A program made the translations under genes and the position numbers. The notes below the pieces were generated by a model that was not told where the DNA came from, did not search any database, and worked only from the letters and a program-made list of their open reading frames with translations. A stretch of DNA of 7,157 bases from Candidatus Uhrbacteria bacterium (lineage in GTDB: Bacteria > Patescibacteriota > Patescibacteriia > 2-12-FULL-60-25). The stretch lies in assembly GCA_903828685.1 (NCBI GenBank), contig CAIKNB010000078.1, positions 1 to 7,157 on the forward strand, in the 5' to 3' direction. Positions 1 to 5,256 of this stretch are shown here, one piece after another (position 1 is the first letter of the stretch; each line of letters starts with the position of its first letter).

Positions 1-159
1 ATCCAACAAAATCAAATCAGGATGGTCTTTTTGCGCCAGCTTGAGACCGTCTTCGCCGTTGGTGGCGAAAGCCACTTCAAAACCTTCCAGTTCCAGCTTT
101 TGCGCGTAGATGCTGGCCAAAAATCCGTCGTCTTCGATAATCAATACTTTTTGCTTCAT
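1..159 (-). CDS. Response regulator receiver domain, N-terminal part (cut by left window edge)
   Basis: These are the first 53 codons of a CheY-like receiver, starting at an ATG at 159-157. The protein opens MKQKVLIIEDDGFL, giving the first beta strand followed by the acidic pocket E9, D10 and D11. The fragment ends in DLILLD, so the last residue, D53, sits where the family's phospho-acceptor aspartate lies at the end of strand beta-3. The rest of the gene, including the conserved Thr/Ser and Lys, is outside the window. It follows pilB by 33 bases on the same strand and is probably co-transcribed with it. By family knowledge it would accept phosphate from a histidine kinase. Whether it is a stand-alone receiver or carries an output domain cannot be seen. 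A role in tuning pilus motor activity is inferred from position only. No Shine-Dalgarno sequence is visible upstream. Confidence 0.9.
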   Translation of the reverse strand, partial: MKQKVLIIEDDGFLASIYAQKLELEGFEVAFATNGEDGLKLAQKDHPDLILLD

Positions 160-192
160 ATGATTGGTGTTCCGTGTTTAATATTCCGTGAC

Positions 193-1938
193 TCAAACGT
201 CTTCTTGGACTTCCTGGCTCAAGCGGAAGACTTCGCTTAGCGTAGTCAAACCGTCGAGCGCTTTCAATATAGCATCTTGGCGCAAGCTTAACGCTTCCTG
301 ACGTGCGACTTCGGCGCGCACCTCGGCGATAGGAAAGCCTTTTTCGATCAACCGGCGCATGGAATCCGTGAACTCCATGAGTTCGGCCACAGCCACGCGT
401 CCTTGGTATCCGGTGTCGCCGCAACGCGCGCAGCCTTTGCCGTGGAAGAATGTCAGCGGGCCGTCAGGCGAGAAACCGGGCGAAAAATATTTCGGCGGGA
501 TTTTTTTGATTTCATTGCGCAGCTTGTCGACGATTTCCGGCTCGATATTTTCCGGCTCTTTGCAATTGGTGCAAATCTTGCGCGCCAGACGCTGGGCAAT
601 GCCCAGATTCAATGTAGCTGCCAGCAAAAACGGTTCGACTCCCATATCCACCAAGCGCGGCACGATGGAATACACGTCGTTGGTGTGCAAGGTGGAAAAG
701 AGCAAGTGGCCAGTCAGCGCCGCATGGATGGCGAGCTCGGCTGTCTCGCGGTCGCGGACTTCGCCGACCATGATCACGTTCGGATCCTGGCGCAACAACG
801 AGCGCAAACCGCTGGCGAAGTTGTAGCCGATCTCGGGTTTGACTTGGGATTGGTTTACGCCGGGCACGTAATATTCCACCGGATCCTCCAGGGTCGAGAT
901 GTTAATGCCCTCGGCATTGAGCCCGGTCAGCACCGCGAACAGCGTGGTGGATTTACCTGAACCCGTGGGACCAGTCACGAGCAGCATGCCGAAAGGTTTT
1001 TTGATGTGTTCCTTGACCAGCGCCACGTGTTCCTTGCGGTAACCCAAGGACTCGAGCGTGGGCGCGCTGGCCGAGGTGTCGAGTACGCGCATCACGACTT
1101 TTTCGTTATCCACCACAGGCAACGTAGAGACGCGAAAGTCGATCTTGCGTCCTGCAATTTCCTGCGAGATGCGTCCGTCCTGCGGCACGCGCGTCTCGTC
1201 GATCTTCAGATTGGCCAAGACTTTAATCCTGGAAACCAGCGCCGGATGCACGTAGATGGGCAACACCAGCGTGGTACGCAGCACACCGTCGATGCGATAG
1301 CGCACGCGCGATTCGCTGCCCATAGGCTCGATATGGATATCAGAAGCGCCGCCTTCCACCGCGTGCCGCATGATGACCGAGACCATGCGCGAAACCGGCG
1401 CGCCACGAATCACCTCTTCCAGCTTGCCGCCTTCTTCGGTTTTGTCCTCTTTATGTTCAAAACGCCCTTTGGCTTGCGCCAAGGCCGTCGCCACTTCCAC
1501 GCCCAAACCCTTGATCTTCTTGATGAGGCTCAAGATTTGGCTTGATGGGGCCACGACATATTTAATGTTCCAGCCGCGTTCGGCGGCCAAAAATTCCAGA
1601 CCTTCATTCGCTTTCAGATCTTGCGGATTCAATAACGCGACTTGCAGCACTTTGCCGTCGAACTCAACGGGCACGGCATTGAACGTCTCTTTTGCCTCTT
1701 GCGGTATAAGCTCCAGCGTTTCCTTGGGAATGACGCGCTCAGTCAAATCCACGAACGGCAGACCCAGGGCTTCGGCTCGTGCTTTGGTGTAATTGATTTC
1801 TGACATGTACTTACCGCCGACCAGCGCCTGCTCCAGAGTTTTGCCGCGGGACATCAGATCCTTAGCCAAAGCCGCAGTCTTATCGTCGATAAGCTTGTGT
1901 TGCACCAATAAAGCCAATATCTGTTCATCCATAAACAT
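193..1938 (-). CDS. pilB: Type IV pilus extension ATPase, PilB/GspE family
   Basis: This is the cytoplasmic hexameric ATPase that drives pilin polymerisation. In the 581-residue product, an N-terminal GspE/PilB-type domain (about 45-145) is followed by a charged linker (160-175). The core then shows the arginine-rich region with RVPQDGR (250-256), the Walker A motif GPTGSGKST (323-331), the Asp box TLEDPVEY (349-356), Walker B LLRQDPNVIMVGEVRD (381-396, catalytic Glu E393) and the His box TLHTND (416-421). A zinc-type tetracysteine (C456, C459, C503, C506) marks it as PilB/GspE and not PilT. Length fits the family. No c-di-GMP-binding MshEN signature is evident at the N-terminus. The chosen ATG at 1938 overlaps the previous gene's stop as TGATG. 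An ATG at 1932 (MDEQILALL) is almost as good, and a TTG at 1941 is less likely. The gene is cotranscribed with the pilMNO genes and ends in TGA. Confidence 0.96.
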   Translation of the reverse strand: MFMDEQILALLVQHKLIDDKTAALAKDLMSRGKTLEQALVGGKYMSEINYTKARAEALGLPFVDLTERVIPKETLELIPQEAKETFNAVPVEFDGKVLQVALLNPQDLKANEGLEFLAAERGWNIKYVVAPSSQILSLIKKIKGLGVEVATALAQAKGRFEHKEDKTEEGGKLEEVIRGAPVSRMVSVIMRHAVEGGASDIHIEPMGSESRVRYRIDGVLRTTLVLPIYVHPALVSRIKVLANLKIDETRVPQDGRISQEIAGRKIDFRVSTLPVVDNEKVVMRVLDTSASAPTLESLGYRKEHVALVKEHIKKPFGMLLVTGPTGSGKSTTLFAVLTGLNAEGINISTLEDPVEYYVPGVNQSQVKPEIGYNFASGLRSLLRQDPNVIMVGEVRDRETAELAIHAALTGHLLFSTLHTNDVYSIVPRLVDMGVEPFLLAATLNLGIAQRLARKICTNCKEPENIEPEIVDKLRNEIKKIPPKYFSPGFSPDGPLTFFHGKGCARCGDTGYQGRVAVAELMEFTDSMRRLIEKGFPIAEVRAEVARQEALSLRQDAILKALDGLTTLSEVFRLSQEVQEDV

Positions 1939-1940
1939 CA
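1936..1940 (-). promoter_or_regulatory. TGATG stop/start overlap coupling the PilP-position gene and pilB
   Basis: The stop TGA (1940-1938) shares one base with an ATG (1938-1936) in the pilB frame, which favours this start for pilB. A second in-frame ATG lies two codons later at 1932 and could be used instead. Confidence 0.6.
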
Positions 1941-2327
1941 AAAATCAGGCAGCCGCGACATGGGTTGCGTAGAGCTGGTTGCGGGTCCGGCGGGTTGAGT
2001 GGAAGTTGCAGGTTGCGTGGACGTAGCGGCTGCGGTCGAAGTGGCAGATGCCGTGGAAGTCGCAGCTGGCGTAACAGGCACAAAAGGGTTGGCCCGCCCG
2101 AGCGTTCCCGGCTTTACGTCAAAATCGCCCAGCGCCCGAAGCTGCAGGAATTGTCCGTTCTTGGAGACGTCGGTGCGCGCATCAAACTTGACGTTGGCGC
2201 GCAACGGCGGAGGCGCCGGCACTTGCACGGGCGCCAGGCTGGTGAAGATAAACCACAATACCAAACCCGCCACAGCCAGTGCGCCGAGGACCATGAGAAT
2301 GCGATTGAAAGCGGTGGAAGCGGGCAT
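1938..2327 (-). CDS. Small single-pass membrane protein in the PilP position
   Basis: This 129-residue protein has a short cytoplasmic start, one membrane segment (about 9-31), a proline-rich stretch (33-41) and a short conserved-looking core (about 57-84) that ends GRANPFVP. The tail (86-122) is almost entirely Ala, Thr, Ser, Pro and Gln with repeated ATST units. Its place directly after pilO, together with an NPF motif like the R-D/N-P-F motif of PilP, suggests a PilP analogue in the pilus alignment complex. It differs from classical PilP in two ways: it has a membrane anchor and not a lipobox, and the folded domain that would contact a secretin is missing or minimal. The ATG at 2327 lies 11 bases after the pilO stop, and the TGA stop overlaps the pilB start. 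The assignment to PilP comes from position and one motif, so it is tentative. A real coding gene is well supported. Confidence 0.8.
   Translation of the reverse strand: MPASTAFNRILMVLGALAVAGLVLWFIFTSLAPVQVPAPPPLRANVKFDARTDVSKNGQFLQLRALGDFDVKPGTLGRANPFVPVTPAATSTASATSTAAATSTQPATSTQPAGPATSSTQPMSRLPDF
1962..2063 (-). repeat. Low-complexity Ala/Thr/Ser/Gln/Pro tail repeat
   Basis: Codons 89-122 of the small PilP-position protein encode imperfect repeats of ATST, followed by QPATST and QPAGPATSST. The DNA repeats are short and imperfect, with recurring GCNACNTCNACN-type codon strings. The tail lies on the outer side of the membrane if the N-terminus is cytoplasmic, and it resembles a flexible wall-spanning linker. 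Confidence 0.7.
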
Positions 2328-2338
2328 GCGTGAAGTAG

Positions 2339-2995
2339 TTAAGGCGTGACGATGGCTTTGGCTGGCGGCGGCAGATAGGAATACGTCCGGAGCTGCAAGG
2401 TGTAAATGCTTTCGGTCGTGTTGCCGCCTGAACCAACCAGGCTGATCAAATCCATGAGGCGCAGGCTATCTTCCAAATCGGACAAAAATCGTTTGAACTC
2501 AAAATAGTTCGTGGCGCGCACCGTCAGGTTGATATCCATGGGTACGACCGAGCCGGTCACGGGAATCGTGCCCGGCGGAGTCTTGGACGGGCTAAAGGCA
2601 ATGCTGTCGATGCGCACATTGTCGCGCAAAGACGCGGAGCCGAGTTGGACCAAGAGCGACGGGACTCGTTGATCCGAGGGCAGCGCTTCATCCACTTCCT
2701 GCAACACCTCGGGCTGGATGGATTGCGCAGCTGAAACCGAAGCTTGCAGGCTTTTGAGAAAAGTCCTCTCGTTATCCGCAGTTTGCAGCTGCAATTGCGT
2801 CTGCGCGTTAGTATCTTTGATTTGCGTTATGAGCGGACGATGCACGAGCAACGCCAACGCGGCAAAAGCAGCCAGCATAAAAAGGAAGGCTACGCCGTAG
2901 TACGCCGCAAAAAAAGACGGACGCGACGGCTTTTCCTCCGGTTTTGTTTGGCGGGCCAGTTTCGGCTCCGGCATTCCGTTGGACGGCATACTCAT
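2339..2995 (-). CDS. pilO: Type IV pilus alignment subunit, PilO-like
   Basis: This 218-residue bitopic inner-membrane protein has a short polar cytoplasmic start (1-28), a membrane helix (about 29-51) and a predicted coiled coil (about 53-95). A C-terminal ferredoxin-like domain follows (about 97-208). Segments that fit the PilO family are ALPSDQRVPSLLVQL (104-118), the strand IDSIAFSP (129-136), and NYFEFKRFLSDLEDSLRLM (163-181). PilO pairs with PilN to form the periplasm-facing part of the alignment complex. Its ATG start overlaps the last codon of the pilN gene as ATGA, which favours translational coupling. No ribosome-binding sequence is seen. A run of seven T in the coding strand (2909-2915) encodes the Phe-Phe at the membrane boundary and leaves the frame intact. 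Length matches the family. Confidence 0.9.
   Translation of the reverse strand: MSMPSNGMPEPKLARQTKPEEKPSRPSFFAAYYGVAFLFMLAAFAALALLVHRPLITQIKDTNAQTQLQLQTADNERTFLKSLQASVSAAQSIQPEVLQEVDEALPSDQRVPSLLVQLGSASLRDNVRIDSIAFSPSKTPPGTIPVTGSVVPMDINLTVRATNYFEFKRFLSDLEDSLRLMDLISLVGSGGNTTESIYTLQLRTYSYLPPPAKAIVTP
2992..2995 (-). promoter_or_regulatory. ATGA stop/start overlap coupling pilN and pilO
   Basis: The pilN stop TGA and the pilO start ATG share bases in ATGA. With no Shine-Dalgarno sequence nearby, re-initiation by ribosomes finishing pilN is the likely way pilO is translated. Confidence 0.75.
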
Positions 2996-4155
2996 GGGTT
3001 AGGCGCTACGGCCACAGCTTGCTTTAAGGCGCTATCGGACAAGGTCAACTGAACCTGGAACTTGACTGAAGCAACCACATCCGGGCGTTTGGAATCGTAA
3101 GTGATGGCGTAGGCGGAAGCATCGGCTTTTTTGACGAACGACGCATTCTGGAACGCCACCATCTGCTGCGCCGCTGAATCGAGAGAGTCGGCGGTGACCG
3201 CAAGCGCCACCTGCCTGTCTGGAGTCAGGGAAAAAGAATCGTACGACACGGTGGGCAAAGTGTTTTGCTCCAGTTCATCCAGGAGTTGCGTCGGACTGAC
3301 ATGCTTGTCCAGCAGATTGGCCAGCGTCTTGAGTTTGGGTTCAAGATTTTGGAACGAAGACCAAACCTTGAGCTGATTCGAGATTTTGGCGCGCACGTCC
3401 GCAAGCTGGGTAGTGGCCTGCACCTGCGCTTCGCGCGATTGCTCCAGCTGATAATTCAGCAACGCATAGCCCGCACCGAGCAACAAAACAAATGTGACCA
3501 GCATGGTGAAAAAAGTGAAGCGGCGCTTGCGCACGTCCACTTGCATGAACTTGAGTTCGTTTTCGCTGATGAAGCTCACGCGCATGGGCTTGCGCACGCG
3601 GCGGATGACCCGCACGCGACGCGGCGTAACGGAAAAAGGCACAACCTGGGCCTTGGGTTTAGCCGGCGCGGCCATAGGAGCAGCCTGCGGCAGAGCCATC
3701 GCGGGCCTAGGCTTGCCTAAATCGACCACGGGCATGGCTGGCGCAGGCTTTGCACTCGGTATTGCGCTTGCGGAAGGCGCCGGAACCTGAACTTGCGGCG
3801 CGCGCGGCGCTGACGGCGTGACCGGAGCCGGTGTCGGAGCAGGCGGCTTAAAGAATTGCGGCGGCAACTTGGGCGGCGGTGCGACCGTACGCGGTTGGAA
3901 TAGTTTGTTCTTCAGGTCTTCGAAAAAGTTGGTGGCGTAAAACAACGCCTTAGTCAAAGCGGGTTCGCCGGCCAAGACTTGGTCTATCTCCCCTTCATCT
4001 ACCTCGATGACTTCGATGTCCTCGCCTTGCTCCGCCGGAATAAAAAAACTCATACCCCCAGTCTCCTCCTTAGGCTGTTCAACCTGGGCAGGTCCGCGCA
4101 AAGCGTCTTCTTTTTTCCGCAGCTCTTCGGGCAGCAGCGAGATTTCTTCGGACAT
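2992..4155 (-). CDS. pilN: PilN-like pilus alignment subunit with long proline-rich cytoplasmic region
   Basis: The 387-residue product begins MSEEISLLPEELRKKE. The ISLLP at residues 5-9 corresponds to the INLLP motif by which PilN tails bind PilM. Next come an acidic stretch (43-59), a Pro/Ala-rich linker (about 88-170), a strongly basic stretch (179-192 and 208-212), one membrane helix (about 213-234), a coiled coil (about 236-283) and a C-terminal PilN-type domain (about 288-374). Classical PilN is near 200 residues with only about 20 before the membrane, so the cytoplasmic part here is roughly ten times longer. Position between pilM and pilO supports the call. The ATG at 4155 is 15 bases after the pilM stop, and no Shine-Dalgarno sequence is visible. 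A second possibility is that the N-terminal region was once a separate soluble protein now fused to PilN, but no domain boundary or stop remnant is seen. Confidence 0.87.
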   Translation of the reverse strand: MSEEISLLPEELRKKEDALRGPAQVEQPKEETGGMSFFIPAEQGEDIEVIEVDEGEIDQVLAGEPALTKALFYATNFFEDLKNKLFQPRTVAPPPKLPPQFFKPPAPTPAPVTPSAPRAPQVQVPAPSASAIPSAKPAPAMPVVDLGKPRPAMALPQAAPMAAPAKPKAQVVPFSVTPRRVRVIRRVRKPMRVSFISENELKFMQVDVRKRRFTFFTMLVTFVLLLGAGYALLNYQLEQSREAQVQATTQLADVRAKISNQLKVWSSFQNLEPKLKTLANLLDKHVSPTQLLDELEQNTLPTVSYDSFSLTPDRQVALAVTADSLDSAAQQMVAFQNASFVKKADASAYAITYDSKRPDVVASVKFQVQLTLSDSALKQAVAVAPNP

Positions 4156-4170
4156 GGGTTTAAAAAAATT

Positions 4171-5241
4171 TTATTCTATATCGCGCATAGCGCAACCGAT
4201 AGCCACGGTAAAACGCGGACCGATTTCGTCCAAGATGGGCCGTAAATCCTGCGGATAAATCACGCGCGCCCACGGATCGCCCAAATACGCGTTCACGTTC
4301 ATGAGCTGAGTGATGAACTCTGGCAAACTCGGCAAAAGCGCGGAGCCTCCGGTCAGAATTATCTTGTCGATGCGTTTTTGCTGCCCGCCTTCGGTCTGCC
4401 CCTGGTACAGATTGAATGAATACTTGATCTCGTCCACGATCGGCTTGAGCAGCGTGGAAAGGATAAGCGTAATGTCGCCGGCCTGCGCAAAAGTCTGCAT
4501 GGCACGAATGTCGCGTTTCATGGTCTCGGCTTGTTCATACGGGACTGAAAGCGTTTTGGTGATGACCTGTGTGATGGCGATGCCGCCCGTGGCGATGGAA
4601 CGATTGAGGAACGGAATCCCCTTTTCGATCACCGAGATGTTGGTACGCATGGCACCGATGTCGATAATCATGATGCTGGAACGATCTTTACCCACCAGCG
4701 AGCGGATCTGGGCAAAAGCTTCGGTTTCGAGGGAAATGAGCTGCAGCCCGGCTTTCTTAGCTAAATCCAGATAACGCTGCACCAGATTCTTGGGCGCGCC
4801 CGTGAGCAACACGCGCGTGACTTTTTTGCCGCTTTCGCCCTCGTTTTCGGTATCGATAATCTTGTAATCCAAAGAGATTTCTTCGAGCGGCACGGGAATG
4901 AGTTTCTTGGCCTGCATCTGGATGGCTTCTTTGATCTCTTTTTCCGTGGAACCCGGCACGCTGATGATGGATGAGAAGATTGATGAGACCGGAAGCGCTG
5001 CGATGGTCATCTTGGTCGTGGCACGCGACTTGTCCACCATTTTTTTCACGAATGCGGCCACGCGGTCGATATCCTGCGTCATGGCGCTGTCGTAACCCTG
5101 GCTCGGCAACTGGGCGTACGCGTAAGTCACGAGCCGTGCCCGGCCTTTCTCGTTTTTAAGCTCCACGAGCTTGACGCCAGATTGTCCGACGTCAATACCC
5201 AGGTAACTTTTAGTTTGAGGCTTACGTGAGAATAATCCCAT
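4171..5241 (-). CDS. pilM: Type IV pilus assembly protein PilM (actin-like ATPase)
   Basis: PilM is an FtsA-like cytoplasmic nucleotide-binding protein that binds the PilN tail and links the alignment complex to the motor. The 356-residue product shows the actin-fold signatures in order: phosphate-1 LGIDVGQSGVKLVEL (14-28), phosphate-2 IIDIGAMRTNISVI (192-205) and the adenosine motif ILTGGSALLPSLPEF (295-309). Segments such as EIKEAIQMQAKKLIPVPLEE (102-121) also fit the family. Length is typical. There is no membrane segment. The ATG at 5241 gives the usual start MGLFSRKPQTKSYLGIDVG and lies 15 bases after the upstream gene's TGA. No Shine-Dalgarno sequence lies at normal spacing. A GGAAGGA is present but about 21 bases upstream, too far to be typical. 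The stop is TAA. Confidence 0.96.
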   Translation of the reverse strand: MGLFSRKPQTKSYLGIDVGQSGVKLVELKNEKGRARLVTYAYAQLPSQGYDSAMTQDIDRVAAFVKKMVDKSRATTKMTIAALPVSSIFSSIISVPGSTEKEIKEAIQMQAKKLIPVPLEEISLDYKIIDTENEGESGKKVTRVLLTGAPKNLVQRYLDLAKKAGLQLISLETEAFAQIRSLVGKDRSSIMIIDIGAMRTNISVIEKGIPFLNRSIATGGIAITQVITKTLSVPYEQAETMKRDIRAMQTFAQAGDITLILSTLLKPIVDEIKYSFNLYQGQTEGGQQKRIDKIILTGGSALLPSLPEFITQLMNVNAYLGDPWARVIYPQDLRPILDEIGPRFTVAIGCAMRDIE

Positions 5242-5256
5242 AGTTGAGAGCGATAA

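Noticed and set aside
160..230. Promoter for the receiver gene, with TATTAA as a -10 box
   Set aside because: The nearest -35-like TTGAGT and TTGAGC are at wrong spacings (7 and about 33 bases), so no promoter is supported.
77..424. Minus-strand open frame of 115 codons overlapping the pilB 3' end and the receiver gene
   Set aside because: It is out of frame with both well-supported genes, Arg/Ser-rich, and has no start context or recognisable domain.
1965..2349. Two overlapping plus-strand open frames of about 120 codons opposite the PilP-position gene
   Set aside because: They mirror the Ala/Thr/Ser tail repeat on the other strand and encode Gly/Arg- or Val/Ala-rich low-complexity products.
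2909..2915. Run of seven A/T bases in pilO as a programmed frameshift site
   Set aside because: The reading frame is intact through the run, the protein is family length, and no overlapping alternative frame of interest follows.
4161..4195. Possible terminator between pilM and pilN: hairpin UUGCGC-UAU-GCGCGA and a run of seven T (minus strand)
   Set aside because: The stem is short with a wobble pair, and about 12 A/T-rich bases separate it from the T run. The stem lies inside the pilM coding end. A strong terminator here would cut the operon in two.
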